A stretch of 64,000 nucleotides of DNA from Oasisia sp. SBJ-2009 (Eukaryota; Annelida; Polychaeta; Sabellida; Siboglinidae), in assembly GCA_964017155.1 (NCBI GenBank), contig OZ024867.1, positions 7,933,413 through 7,997,412 on the forward strand, in the 5' to 3' direction. The translations under genes were made by a program, and so were the position numbers. Shown here one piece after another: positions 38,660-63,887 of the stretch. A model generated the notes under the pieces. It was given only the letters and a program-made list of their open reading frames with translations. It made no database searches and was not told the origin of the DNA. Each line of letters begins with the position of its first letter. Position 1 is the stretch's first letter.

Positions 38660-38707
38660 TGGAAGCAGTCTTTGTCGCTTCGCGACCGACAGCATGATGA
38701 TGATGAT

Positions 38708-39050
38708 GGTTTTGGGTTGATGACGGTGACAGTATTAATAAGATTTATTCATACCACAAACACCCTGGCGGCGCTCATTGTGTTTACGCAAGCACACAGG
38801 TCGCAGCAGGTTGTAATATTTATTGACTTTAATTATCGTTCCGTATTACTTTATGAGGAAAGGTGGCGTGATATTCGTTCTACCTGAACTGAATGAACAT
38901 GTATTTGCACGTCTGGGCGAAGTATTTACGCGACATTCATAGGAGAATGCGTATCATCTTTAACATAATGTATCGTGTACATGATTGGAGTAACGCATTT
39001 ACTCATTTGCAACACATGTAATGCCAAATCGACAAAGCAATTTCTCCGAA
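38708..39050 (+). repeat. array unit F, right part
   Basis: Continues unit F after the LINE: TTGATGACGGTG, CACCCTGGCGGCGCTCATTGTGTTTACGCA, GCAGGTTGTAATATTTATTGA, and GGAGTAACGCATTTACTCATTTGCAACACATGTAATGCC. All are collinear with 46364-46720. The reading LAALIVFTQAHRS..VVIFID has a counterpart LAALIVFTHAHTS..VVIFIE in unit G. It joins unit B abruptly at about 39050. Confidence 0.8.
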
Positions 39051-40350
39051 CATGACCACGTGCACGTTGATGTAGCTAATCGCTTCCCAAAATACAACTT
39101 TTGTGATTATTTACACAAATATTGCGATAGGTAAAATATATTTCCATTCACCTTAGATGTAAAGGCAACGTAGCACCAAATTACACTGCTCCGATTTAAA
39201 GTTGTGTGTCCTCTAATTGTGACGAGAAGGATCCGGTGTGTATATACTAATAACCACCAGGTGGCTCTGTCTGTTGTCCGCGGGTCTGTCTTTTACCGTA
39301 CTTTATATAACTGGCAAATTCTTAGAATAAACGTGGAGGGTTATTGTTGCGTTGAGCTGCATTATACAGTATGAATTATGCCTACAACATAAGCACAGGC
39401 GGCGTCCATTGTGTGTGCCCACGCACGCACGTAGCCATGACTTGAAACATTCAACGAAATTGACGGATAAGATCATTCTTAGTTCACTGGTTTTATGCGA
39501 ACGGTGGAGTGACGTTAGACTGTTTGTTCTAAATCAACGTGTATCTACACGTCGTGCTCAACCATTTACCGGGACGTTCAAGCGACGTTTATTCAACAAA
39601 ACATCGCTGATTGACCAATGTCTAGCGCCAGGTGTCGCTACACCCCACTGTAATTACGGCGTTGTGTTTGTCGCCGCCACAAAGGACGTTGTTTCGTGGT
39701 CTGTAATTATGCGTTCTCGATTAAATGTGTTAACATCAGGGCCAGTGTTCATGTATGCCAAACAAATATATTCCAAACGCACCGTATAGCTTTCGACCCA
39801 GAATAGCAATCATGAACCCAGAACCGTATATCCCCCTCATCGGTCTAATATTCCCAATTCCACGCCTCGACATCCGATTCCTCTTCCCGCTAACATGTAG
39901 ACGTGATCTACTATAAGACGTGTGGTCATAATTACGAGGTGTCGGTCGTAGGAATGTAGAATTACCTTCGCCTGTGTGCGGTGCCGGTGGTGTATGTGAG
40001 CAAGCGTTCGTGCGTGCGCGTGAGTGTACCCGTGCTCGTGTGAAAGCGCGCGCGATGTACATTTATTTGCGTCTGGTTTTGTTTGTTTGTATACGCGGTC
40101 GCCGGCGAGCCTGTGTTTAGTTGTCGTCATTACAAAGACTAGGCGTGAATGACGTGTTTGGCTGTGGCCAGTAATTACTCGTAGCTCGTGAACCTTGTTG
40201 AATGCGGGGCGGGAGAATGCATGGGTGACAACGCAGAACTTATATAAAATATTAAGGTCCAAGAGCTTTCGACCCAAAACTTAATATAAATAATTCCATT
40301 AAAGCACTTCAGATAGAAACATGTTGCCCCGACTATTAATGGTGTTTACC
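39051..40350 (+). repeat. array unit B
   Basis: Order: end of the HxH-type ORF (DHVHVDVANRF, 39060-39130), donor-like GATAG|GTAAAA, CCACCAGGTGGC at 39254, ATGAATTATGCC, the second ORF (39466-39789), a CGTGCGTGCGCGTGAGTG block with GTGTACCCGTGCTCGTG, and the TTGAATGCGGGGCGGGAGAATGCATGGGTGACAACGCAGAA block at 40197. The distance to the same point in unit C is about 1523 bp. Confidence 0.8.
39466..39789 (+). CDS. conserved short ORF of the array (unit B), function unknown
   Basis: Open in unit B from about 39466 to the TAG at 39787, ending KQIYSKRTV. Collinear readings occur in unit D (42600-42842, same KRTV stop), unit E (44044-44304) and unit C (41511-41717). They share FKRRL, SLIDQCLAPGVA and FVAATKD. 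A more distant relative in units F and G has the GVILVLPDLNEHV segment in the same place. Substitutions between copies often keep residue type, which hints at past coding, but every copy has a break somewhere. No family recognised. Confidence 0.4.
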   Translation, partial: DKIILSSLVLCERWSDVRLFVLNQRVSTRRAQPFTGTFKRRLFNKTSLIDQCLAPGVATPHCNYGVVFVAATKDVVSWSVIMRSRLNVLTSGPVFMYAKQIYSKRTV

Positions 40351-41870
40351 CTGTGTTTGTGTAAAACGTACACACAGATCAACGACTTGTGTCTTGTACG
40401 GATATAAAAATGCCTGCATAAACAGATCAGTTACTGTAACGTAGATTTAATTACGTCACAAGTGATGTGTCCTGTTATAAACACATACGTTTTGTCTCGA
40501 CGTATTCGGCAAAACATCTGCCGACAAATTTGTTAATAGTGATATAACACTTCATACGCAATTTTTCTCCGAAACTGATCACATGCACGTTGGTGTAGCG
40601 ATACGCTTCCAAAATTACAACGTTTGTGACTATTTACACACACATTACTATAGGTAAAATATATTTCCATTCATCGTATATGTAAAGGCAACATAGCATA
40701 ACATTATACTGCTCCGATGTAAAGTTTTGTGTCCTCTAATAGGGCCCGTAAGTGTGTCACGATAAATGGCGTGACTCCGCGCGATTGGAGCTCATTGGGG
40801 TCTAAGCGAGACAATTGGGGACTGGTCACAAGAATAATACATAATAAACTATTTTACGGGATATGCATTTTACCTTGCTGTATATTGTGGTTTCGAAAAA
40901 CACTTATATCTGACAAGTTGTCTAAATTCGCATAATCAAAACACATGTGTACGTTTGCACCAAACAGGTTGTACTACGCGAAAAATGGCACTTTTCATTA
41001 TTAGTAAAGATCGCCAAACGCAAGTACTTGCCGCTATTGCCATGGCAACCACCATTGTAATCGATTACAATTCATGATTTCCGTGATCATTGTCACCGGC
41101 AAAGTGTTCCACTGTTTCTGCTTGTAATAATCCTTCGGACAGTATAACTGAAATAGTTACACTGGAACCGTTCGATTATTACAACCAAAAACAAAACGAA
41201 GTCCTATACATTAACATGGAGAATATGGACCTCCTGCGCCCAACTGCCCCCAGCCTCGTTTTCGCGCGCGAGACTTACACGCCCTATTGTGACGAGAAGG
41301 TCCCGGTGTGTACAATAACAACCACCAGGTGGCTCTCTCTGTTGTCCATACAAATGCCCAGAATAAAACTGTATTAGAGTATGAATTATGCCTTCCACCC
41401 ACGCACTGGCGGCGACCATTGTGTGTGCCCACACACGCACGTAGCCGCGACTTGTAACATTCATTGAAATCGACGGATAAGATCGTTCTTAGTACATTGC
41501 GAACGATGGCGTGGTACTAGGTGTGTTTGCTCAACGTGTCTTTGCACGTCGTGGCCAATCAATTACCGCGACGTCCAAGCAACGTTTTTCCGACAAAACA
41601 TCGCTGATTGACCAATGTCTAGCGCCAGGTGTCGCCATGGGCCCGTGTAATTACGGCGTTGAGTTTGTCGCCGCCACAAAGGACTTGCGTTGTCTCGTGG
41701 CCTGTAATTATGCGTAGTAGATGACATTTTTTTGAAGTCAGGGAGATGATAGTTTTCGCCGTTGTTCAAGCTCGTAAGAAGGAATCAGATATAAAATGTA
41801 TTGTTTTTCTTAAAACACAGGGGAAATGTAAATAATTCCATCTCAACATTTCACACAGAAACTTGTAGAC
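40351..41870 (+). repeat. array unit C (with MITE)
   Basis: HxH-type ORF remnant at 40430-40654 (TSADKFV, ETDHMHVGVAIRF), GTAAAAT at 40654, MITE at 40741-41285, CCACCAGGTGGC at 41322, then the second ORF with SLIDQCLAPGVAMG. It lacks the GCGTGAGTG and GAATGCGGGG blocks present in B, D and E, so it is shortened internally by about 0.5 kb. Confidence 0.8.
40741..41285 (+). mobile_element. MITE copy 2 (545 bp) with precise empty sites
   Basis: Termini AGGGCCCGTAAGT and ACTTACACGCCCT. Flanks read TCTAAT and ATTGTGACGAG, whereas units B (39216) and E (43806) have uninterrupted TCTAATTGTGACGAG. This gives a 2-bp AT duplication. Same family as 29835-30534, in the opposite orientation. Confidence 0.93.
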
Positions 41871-43380
41871 CTGACTAATAGGATTTTTATACTATATTTT
41901 TTTGTAAAATTATACAGAGATCAAAGATTTGCGTCTTGTTCGGATATAAAAATGTCTGCCTAAATAGATATGCCGCCTTATACTCTAACGTAGATTTAAT
42001 TACGTCACAATTGATGTGTCCTGTTATGTGTTATGAAAAACATACATTTTCTCTAGACGTATTCGGCAAAACTTCCGCCGACAGATTTGTTAAACGTGAT
42101 TTAATGCTCCACGTGCAATATTTCTCCGAACATGACCACGTGCACGTTGGTGTAGCTATTCGCTTCCAAAAATACAACTTTTGTGATTTTTTATACAAAT
42201 ATTACGATAGGTAAAATAGATTTCCATTCACCTTAGATGTAAAGCAACGTAGCACCAAATTATACTGCTCCGATTTTGTGTTCTCTACTTGTGAGGATAA
42301 GGTTCCTAATAACCACCAGGTGGCTCTGTCTGTTGTCAGGGGGTCTGTCTTTTACCGTACTTTATATAACTGGCAAATGCTTAGAATAAACATGGAGGGT
42401 TATTGTTACGTTGAGCTGCATTTGAATATGAATTATGCCTATCACATATTCACAGGCGGCATCCATTGTGTGTGCCCACGCATGCACGTAGCCTGACTTG
42501 AAACATTCAATGACATTGACGGATAAGTTCATTCTTAGTTCACTAGTTTTATGCGAAGGGTGGCGTGATGTGATGTTTGTTCTAAATCAACGTGTATTTT
42601 GACGTCGTGCTGAACCATTTACCGCGACGTTCAAGCGACGTTTATCCGACAAAACATCGCTGATTGACCAATGTCTAGCGCCAGCTGTCGCTAAACCCCA
42701 CTGCAATTACGGCGTTGAGTTTGTCGCCGCCACAAAGGACGTTGTCTCGTGGTCTGTAATTATGCATTCTCGATTACATTTGTTAACATCAGGGCCAGTG
42801 TTCACGTATGCCAAACAAATGTATTCCAAACGCACCGTATAGCTTTCGATCCAGAATAGCAATCATAAACCCAGAACCGTATCTCCCCCTCATCGGTCTA
42901 ATATTCCCAATTCCAAGCCTCGACATCCGATCCCTCCATGTATGTGAGCATGCGTTCGTGCGTGCGCGTGAGTGTACCCGTGCTCGTGTGAAAGCGCGCG
43001 CGATGTACATTTATTTGCGTCGTTTTGTTTGTTTGTACACGCGGTCGCCGGCGAGCCTTTGTTAAATCGCTGTCATTACAAAGACTCGGCGTGAATGATG
43101 TGTTTGGCTGTGGCCAGTAATTACTCGTAGCTCGTGAACCTTGTTGAATGCGGGGCGGGAGAATGCATGGGTGACAACGCAGAACTTATCTAAAATATTG
43201 AGGTCCAAGAGCTTTCGACCCAAAACTTGCGATAATCCACTGGGTGATGGAAAATGTTAGCAATCACTGTTGTTCAAGCTCGTATGAAATGAAAAATACA
43301 TAACATGTATTATTTTTCTTACAAAATAGGGAGGGGAAATACAAATAATTCCATGTCAACACTTCACATAGAAACATGTT
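41871..43380 (+). repeat. array unit D
   Basis: Best preserved unit: HxH-type ORF 41936-42214, GTAAAAT at 42211, CCACCAGGTGGC at 42313, the second ORF to 42842 with a broken start, CGTGCGTGCGCGTGAGTG near 42960, and GAATGCGGGGCGGGAG near 43147. The distance to unit E is about 1513 bp. Confidence 0.85.
41936..42214 (+). CDS. conserved short ORF with HxH motif (unit D), function unknown
   Basis: A 92-codon open frame with relatives in units B, C and E. The most conserved part is FSLDVFGKTSADRFV, then about 15 residues later DHVHVGVAIRF and a C-terminal YYDR. In every unit a GATAG|GTAAAA donor-like site sits at the end, so the ORF may once have been an exon. A His-hydrophobic-His motif followed by a hydrophobic strand is also seen in HUH Rep/transposase nucleases, but no other HUH motif (upstream hydrophobic strand, Tyr motif with Lys) can be confirmed. 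I do not assign a function. Confidence 0.4.
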   Translation: MFGYKNVCLNRYAALYSNVDLITSQLMCPVMCYEKHTFSLDVFGKTSADRFVKRDLMLHVQYFSEHDHVHVGVAIRFQKYNFCDFLYKYYDR

Positions 43381-44890
43381 GACCTGACTAATAATGGCGT
43401 TTTGTTCTGTTTTTGTGTAAAACGTATGAACAGATCAACGACTTGCGTCTTGTTCGGATATAAAAAATGTCTGCATAACAGGTAAGACGCCATGCTACTC
43501 TAACGTAGATTTAATTACAGCACAATTGATGTGTCATTTTATAGAACACATACGTTTTCTCTCGATGTATTCGGCAAAACGTCCACCGACAGATTTGTTA
43601 AAAGTGTTATAACACTCCATATGCAATATTTCTCCGAAACTGATCACATTCACGTTTGTGTAGCTTTACGCATTCAAAAATAATATATCACTTTTGAGAT
43701 TATTTACACAAGTGTTATGATAGGTAAAATATATTTCCATTCAACTTTCATGTAAAGACAACGTAGCACAACGTTATACTGCTCCGATGTAAAGTTTCGT
43801 GTCCTCTAATTGTGACGAGAAGGTCCCGGTGTGTACAATAATAACCACCAGGTGGCTCTGTCTGGTGTCCATAGGTGTGTCTTCTACGGTAGATTATATA
43901 ACAGGCAAATGCCTAGAATAAAACATAGTGGGTTATCGTTGCGTTGCATTGTATTAGAGTATAAATTATGCCTACCACACACCCACTGGCGGCGTCTATT
44001 GTGTGTGCCCACGCACGCAAGTAACCTCGACTTGTAATATTCATTGAAATTGACGGATAAGATCGTTCTTCGTACACTGGGTTTATGCGAACGGTGGCGT
44101 GATATTAGTTTGTTTGTTCTAACTCAACGTGTATTTTCACGTCGTGGGCAACCATTTACCGCGTCGTTCAAGCGACGTTTATCCGACAAAGCATCGCTGA
44201 TAGACCAATGTCTAGCGCCAGGTGTCGCCACATGCCAGTGCAATTACGACGTTGAGTTTGTCGCCGCCACAAAGGACTTCCATTGTCTCGTGGCCTGTAA
44301 TTAAGCGTAGTAGATGGAATTGGTTGAAATCAGTGCCATTATTCCTGATCGCCAACCAAAGGTGTGGCAAACGAAACTCTGAAACCCTCATCCTGAATCC
44401 TCCCTCATCGGTTCAATATTCCCAATTCCACGACTCGGCGTCCGATTCGTGCATGCGTGTATGTACGCGTGCTCGTGTGAATGTGTGAATGCGCGCGCCT
44501 CACTTCGTGATATACATTTACTTGCGTCTGGTTTTGTCTGCACACGCGGTCGCCGGCGAGCCTGTGTTAAGTCGCTGTCATTACAAAGACTCGGCGTGAA
44601 TGACGTGTTTGACTGTGGCCAGTAATTACTCGTAGTTCGTGAACCTTGTTGAATGCGGGGCGGGAGAATGCATGGGTGACAACGCAGAACTCATCCAATA
44701 TAATGTCAGGCCCGAATAGCCCTCCACCCAAAACTGACGGTGACCACAAACGTGTTGTCGTTACGGAGAAAGATCTAGTATTGGCTCTGTCTGGTTGGCT
44801 TTGTTTGTCATTTGTGCCCGTTGACAACGTACACAAGTGTACCGACCGTAAACTGCATTCAGCCGTCGACTACCGACACAACGATTAGGA
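43381..44890 (+). repeat. array unit E
   Basis: HxH-type ORF remnant at 43500-43690 (ETDHIHVCVA), GTAAAAT at 43724, intact MITE target at 43806, CCACCAGGTGGC at 43845, and the second ORF at 44044-44304 ending HCLVACN. The GAATGCGGGGCGGGAG block at 44651 is followed by an open stretch to 44888 (GDHKRVVVTEKDLVLALSGW) that units B and D do not continue. Confidence 0.8.
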
Positions 44891-45061
44891 TTACATTGAT
44901 AGCCGTGTGTCGGCGTACTTTGTTAGAGCGACACTTAATTACTGTAACCGGTCACTAATCACTCGTGGTCAGCAGTCTAACTGACGCAGCCAGCAACAGA
45001 CAGTGAGAGCGGGTTATGTGTAAACAATTCAGGCCAATACATCGGATATTTTGAACTTTGT

Positions 45062-45789
<728 letters not shown>

Positions 45790-46773
45790 ACACACACGAT
45801 CTACAAGCAACGAGGTATATTTAGAGGCCCCGAGACGATCTCTTTAGGAGCCGTTTTACATGGCCCGCGACTGAGTAGTTTGTGTTACCTCGATAATGAC
45901 CAGTTTGGTCTAGCCGGCGTCTTCGTCGCTTTGACAGCCGCGTCGTGTTGCATTTTTCGTTCTCTTACACATAGCACGTTCTAGTCGCGTAGGCCGAGTG
46001 TACGATTACCATTTTCACGAAGTCATCATTGTCAACGTATCATGTTTAATATCACTAACACACCGTCCACCTTTATGCGGTGGACGTTTAGCGTTACGCT
46101 AAAAATGTGTTCATTCAAAACTGTTATAATAACCGCACGTCCGGTAGTTATATAAAAATATTTTATTGAAATTCGTTAGAGTAAGTCTTGCTTTCAAAGT
46201 ATGTGTATTTTGCGTACATAAACTACTTCTCTGAACAGTGTTTTCTTTATTAACCACCAGGGGGCTCTGTGTACATTTCACATATTTTCCGAGTCGTTAA
46301 ATTGGTATCACGGGCAAGTGCCTAGTATAAAACAAAGTCGTTTATCATGGTTGTGGTTTTGTGTTGATGACGGTGCCTCTATGGGTACGATTTCTTCCTA
46401 CCACGCGCCCCCTGGCGGCACTCATTGTGTTTACACACGCACACACGTCGCCGCAGGTTGTAATATTTATTGAATATAATGATACGTTCGTTCCGTATTA
46501 CAGTGACTTAATAAGGAAAGGTGGCGTGATATTAGTTCTACCTGACCTAAATGAACATGTGGCATATACATGAACATGTCGGTATTTGCACGTCTGGGCG
46601 AAGTATTTACACGACATTCATAGGAGAATGCTTAGCATCTTTAACATAATGTATCGTGTACATGATTGGAGTAACGCATTTACTCATTTGCAACACATGT
46701 AATGCCAAATCGACAAAGCAACCACTGATAGACCATTGTCTAGACTCTGGAGCCAAGTGTAGCAACATATACT
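45790..46773 (+). repeat. array unit G (empty site of the LINE)
   Basis: Collinear with unit F across the LINE insertion point. It contains CCACCAGGGGGC at 46254-46265, the empty target GGTTTTGTG at 46355-46363, GCGCCCCCTGGCGGCA at 46405-46420, and an ORF at 46361-46573 (VVIFIEYND, GGVILVLPDLNEHV). It continues past the point where F stops, with CCACTGATAGACCATTGTCTAG resembling the SLIDQCL region of units B-E. F and G are therefore distant members of the same family. Confidence 0.8.
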
Positions 46774-46811
46774 AATATATATATATATATATATACATAT
46801 GTGTGTGTGTA

Positions 46812-46867
<56 letters not shown>
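46774..46867. repeat. (AT)n microsatellite with a GTGTGTGT interruption
   Basis: AT tracts at 46774-46795 and 46816-46867. Confidence 0.95.
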
Positions 46868-46869
<2 letters not shown>

Positions 46870-46977
46870 GCGTGTCAAATATAAAATGTCTTCAAAAGTT
46901 GTGTACACACATACATACTACCAATGTCATTGTTGTGGCCAGTCATATGTATGTTGATTGGACAACATATTTTCCAG

Positions 46978-59541
<12,564 letters not shown>

Positions 59542-59663
59542 ACTTTTGTAATTAATATGTCTATTGAATTAACTAACAAAGATGAAGTGAAATGCCTTTT
59601 ATAGGTCATGCCTACGTGCATGCATACAAGCAAGTAATTACACACGTATTGTTATAGTGATAT

Positions 59664-60866
59664 TTGTCGAAGCGAAACGGTTTTTCTAACACCGTTTTCT
59701 TTTACCAGTTGATTGCGTTTTTAGGCGATATAATGCTGGACATGCATGATATCATTATCACTAGTGATCTGAACTTTCATTTAGACATCCCAACACAACT
59801 GGACGTGAAACGTTTTTCCGAGACACTCTGCGACCGTGGAATGAAACAACTCGTCAATGAAGCCACCCACAGTAAGGGGCACATTTTGGATGTGGTCATT
59901 GTTAGAGACAATAATTGCATAGTACCTGCACTGCCAAAAGTATACGACCCATGTTTATGCAATACACATGGCAACTCGTCTGGAGACCATATAGCCATAA
60001 GTTTTGACGTAAACACAAGGAAGCCGTCTAGAGTGCGGAAAACAACAACGTTTCGCAGATTGCGACAGATAAACGTTTCCGACTTCATTACAGATATTGC
60101 ATCTCTGTCAGATCTTCTCGTTGACGGACCAGTTGGGGAAATGGTCGAAGCGTACGACACCGGAATACGTCGCATTGTTGACCACCATGCTCCCTTGGTC
60201 GTGAAAACAGTAACACTGAGACCTAATTCGCCGTGGTATACCGACGAACTGCGACGCGAGAAGCATAACAGACGGCGAGCGGAGCGGACATGGCTACGCA
60301 CGGGCCTTGTCATACACAGACAAGTGTATCGGGCGCAATGTGTGATTGTAAACCGTATGCTACTCGCCGCGAAACGTGATTATTACACGGACAGGATCGC
60401 GAGTTGTGGGAGCAACCAAAAGCAGCTCTTTAATATCACGAAAAGCCTAATGGGCGTAAGTTGTCACGCACAACTGCCGTCATGTGTGTCTCCGAATGAC
60501 CTGGCCCAACGGTTCAGCAACCACTTCTAGAAGAAAGTGAGTGACATTCAACATAGCATAGCTCACCGTAGCGGTGATTGTTCGTATGCTATTGCCGCTG
60601 CATTCAGTGATGATACTGCTTTCGGCGGTGCTAAATTGACAAGCTTCACAGGAGTTAATGCTTCGGACGTTTCGACGTTGATCGCAGACTCACCGTGCAA
60701 GTCATGCGGACTAGACCCACTACCTACATGGCTGATGAAACTATGTTCGTCTGAACTTGTAGCTGTGATCACAGCTATAATAAACTCCTCCCTCGAAAGT
60801 TCAACTGTACCTGACGCATTCAAGCAGGCGGTCGTTAGACCTGTCCTAAAAAAAGGTTACGCTTGA
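59664..60866 (+). pseudogene. L2-like ORF2, endonuclease end and linker
   Basis: IITSDLNFHLD (the Asp/Asn motif of AP endonuclease), HSKGHILDVVI, SSGDHIAISF (catalytic His), PNSPWYTDELR, and FSNHF then TAG at 60528-60530. The same frame continues through PCKSCGLDPLPTWLM to LKKGYA, where an extra A at 60847-60853 shifts the frame. The N-terminal endonuclease, including the catalytic Glu, is absent. Confidence 0.85.
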
Positions 60867-60869
60867 TGA

Positions 60870-62220
60870 AGATGCTTTATGCAGCTACCGTCCAATTTCA
60901 AACTTGCCATTTTTGTCAAGGCTTGTTAAAAAAGTGATTGCAAGACAACTGAACATTCATCTCGACATGAACACCTTACGCAATCCATTTCAATCAGCAT
61001 ACCGCCATGGACACTCAACGGAGACGGCACTACTGCGAGTGAAGAACGACATCGCCGCGACGTTGGATGAGAAGGGCAAGGTTGTACTTGTGATGCTTGA
61101 TTTGTCCAGTGCATTCGACACAATCAATCACGACATCTTGATGAATCGAATGCAACATTCGGTCGGCATTACAGACGCAGCACTTTCAAGGCTACATTCG
61201 TACATCACTGAACGTTACCAGAGAGTCGCCGTGGACAGCGCAACATCAGCTGATTGTGTCATGAAGTGTGGCGTGCCACAAGGGTCAGTACTTGGACCAA
61301 TTTTGTACTGCATATACACGAGGCCCATCGGTGACATTGTTGCACGACATGGCCTGAAGTACCATTGTTATGCTGACGACACACAAATATATATGGCAGT
61401 GAAACATAACCAGCCAATCACAGAAGCCATTACAAAGATCGAACAATGTTTATCGGAGGTGACTGACTGGTATGGAAAGAACCAACTTAAGTTGAACACT
61501 GAGAAGTCAGAGGCAGTCATCTTCTTAACAAAAACAAAACGAAACGATTTCCCTTGTAACATTTCCGTGACAATTGATGGACATCGAGTTGTACCTAAAC
61601 CATCTGTACGAAACCTTGGAGTCATACTCGACAGTGGACTCACTATGCAAGCGCAGGTTGCTCAGATAGCAAAGTATTGCTATCACCATATCCGCAACAT
61701 CGGACAAATCCGGTCAAGCATCACTGATGAAGCGTGCAAAACTCTAATACACGCGCTTGTCACTGCACGCCTCGACTACGCGAATGCACTGCTATACGGC
61801 CTTCCGCAGACAACGCTGCAGCGTTTGCAACGTGTGCAAAACTGCGCTGCCCGGCTCGTCAGCCGCACTAGAAAGTACGACCACATCACGCCAGTGCTGC
61901 AACATCTGCACTGGCTACCGATTTGTGTGCGCCCGACATACAAAGTGCTTATGTTTATTTATTCGGTTATGCATGAACAAGCACCGTGTTACCTCGCGGA
62001 ACTACTGTCACGTCGTCAACCCAATCGCCGACTGAGGTCTGCGTCTTTGCCACTGCTGACACTACCTGCATCGCAGACGGTCACTGACGGTGAACGCCGT
62101 TTTGCCGTAGCAGCAGCCGCTCTGTGGAATGGACTGCCGGACAATGTCAGGACGGCAAAGACACAGCCACAGTATAAAACACTTCTAACGACACACCTTT
62201 TTAGATTAGCGTTTCTGTGA
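60870..62220 (+). CDS. L2-like reverse transcriptase domain
   Basis: An open frame of at least 438 codons to TGA at 62218. It has RPISNLPFLSRLVKKVI, FQSAYRHGHSTETALL, VMLDLSSAFDTINH (catalytic Asp), CGVPQGSVLGP, CYADDTQIY (catalytic YADD), NTEKSEAVIF and LGVILDSGL. The typical L2 C-terminal end follows: LHWLPICVRPTYKVL, then WNGLPDNVR. No lesion within the RT. Confidence 0.9.
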
Positions 62221-62476
62221 CGTGATAATGTGGACTTTAATGACATACATTTATCAATAAGTTATACAATTTTTATTACGCAATTATTATCATTATTAGC
62301 ATTTTAGTATGATAGTTTTTATGATTGATTAGCTATGTTATTATTATTATTATTATTATTTTAATCATATACTTTTTATTTAAATTTATTTTATGTTAGC
62401 ATACTGAAGAACATTAAGTAATGTAACGACTGTGCTATTTTATTGTTTCATGTATAGGCTTATATTTATAGTGTTC

Positions 62477-62605
<129 letters not shown>

Positions 62606-62761
62606 AGTTTATTTACCTAAATAATATTTTATCATCTATATATATATACATATATCTATTTTAGTAATCATTTATCATCCAATTTTAGCTACTATTTGTA
62701 CATTTATGTGAAGCGCCTGAGAGCAATAATATTGATTCGGGCGCTATACAAATAAATTATA

Positions 62762-62792
<31 letters not shown>

Positions 62793-62974
62793 AAGATGCT
62801 ATGTTACAGTAGTTTTGTTAGTCACATATAATACTGTTACAACATTTCGTAGCAGTGAGGTTACATGCATAAGTTTGGTTTTGTATGCATCAATTAAGTT
62901 AATCAACTGACGTCTGCTTATAATTTGTTTTCCATATGATATGAGTGAACTGTTTACATGATTTCGTATTTCAG

Positions 62975-63028
62975 GTATTGGGACCCGCGACAACACCCGA
63001 GCCACCAGTTAGTTCTTTAGACTACTAA
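62975..63028 (+). CDS. possible alternative final exon of the ZU5 gene
   Basis: After the acceptor GTATTTCAG, a phase-0 frame gives VLGPATTPEPPVSSLDY and TAA. It would replace the last residues of the 59541 ending if the weak donor at 59533 is used, leaving the L2 LINE in an intron. Speculative. Confidence 0.25.
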   Translation, partial: VLGPATTPEPPVSSLDY

Positions 63029-63786
63029 TAGATAGTGTAGTAGTTGCTATGTATTTGATATTTGCCGCTTAATAAATATGCTTAATGGTAGTGACAGTTT
63101 CATTTAGCTTATAATGAAATTGCCGGTAAAGTTGCTATATAAATCAATTCCTGATTGGTGTGAGTATTGCAATTGCTACTATGTTTACATGTTGCAAGAA
63201 ACATAATTAATAAGGGAGTTTTACTGCTTTCAAAACAATTCGACAGTTGATTATAGCTATGTGGTTACAAGAGAGTCCTGCTGCTCAGCGTTGTCTCTTC
63301 CTTCCTTTAATATGATCTTAGTGTCCTTCTTTTGTATCATTGTGCTGTCTATCTGTCATTGTGGATATCATGACTACTTACAGCTTGTACCTGTTATCAA
63401 GAACAATCTGGTTTGTTAAATAGAGTTAAAATAACAGGCCTGTTGTCATCTCGTATGTACTTTCTAAGTTTAACAGTTCATCACTATAGACATAATACAG
63501 TCTGATACGCTAACATCAATTCACTTTTTAAAAGGTCATGGAGGTGTTTAATACATACAAAATCAGTAGATGTGTTGTTCGTTCAAACCGTCTTAGTGTG
63601 TTTCTAGACAGCTGTAGAATTGGTTGTTACACTGGCCAAACAAAAAAATGAACCATCTTATACATGTGAATGACTTAGTATCAAAAAGCTTCAAAATATG
63701 TTCTGTTCAGGGTCATATTTGATGTACTCTTCGTGACAGCTGTTCGGTGTCCAAATTGTTGCCTACACATAATTTTCACATTCTAG
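63029..63786. other. interval without recognised features
   Basis: No coding or repeat signal noted. Confidence 0.4.
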
Positions 63787-63887
63787 AGGTGCATAATATG
63801 CATGGAGTGACGGCTCCTCGTGTACAGGAACCCGTTGGTGACAACAGGGGAAACTGGGTCACCCACAATTGTGCCAATGTTATACTG
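63787..63887 (+). CDS. candidate isolated exon (phase 1-0)
   Basis: 101 nt between a CACATTCTAG acceptor and a GTATAAAA donor-like site. Open in one phase, with APRVQEPVGDNRGNWVTHNC. The donor is poor and there is no neighbouring exon to test phase. It could belong to a further gene or an extended form of the ZU5 gene. Confidence 0.25.

Larger units (their letters stand above)
35208..38707 (+). mobile_element. full-length RTE-like LINE with 9-bp target-site duplication
   Basis: Flanked by GGTTTTGGG at 35199-35207 and 38708-38716. The uninterrupted site GGTTTTGTG is present at 46355-46363 in unit G, which fixes both ends. The element is 3.5 kb: about 315 bp of 5' sequence, endonuclease, RT and C-terminal domain, and a short (ATG)n tail. 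The coding region is broken by frameshifts near 36036, 36745 and 37828 and by a TGA at about 38114. It belongs to the LINE group often mislabelled as craniofacial development protein 2-like in invertebrate gene sets. Confidence 0.93.

Noticed and set aside
39736..40277. Minus-strand open frame with THAFSRPAFNKVHELRVITGH, repeated at 43150 and 44600
   Set aside because: Present in three array units but they are too similar to each other to tell coding from simple duplication. No start, domain or partner exon.
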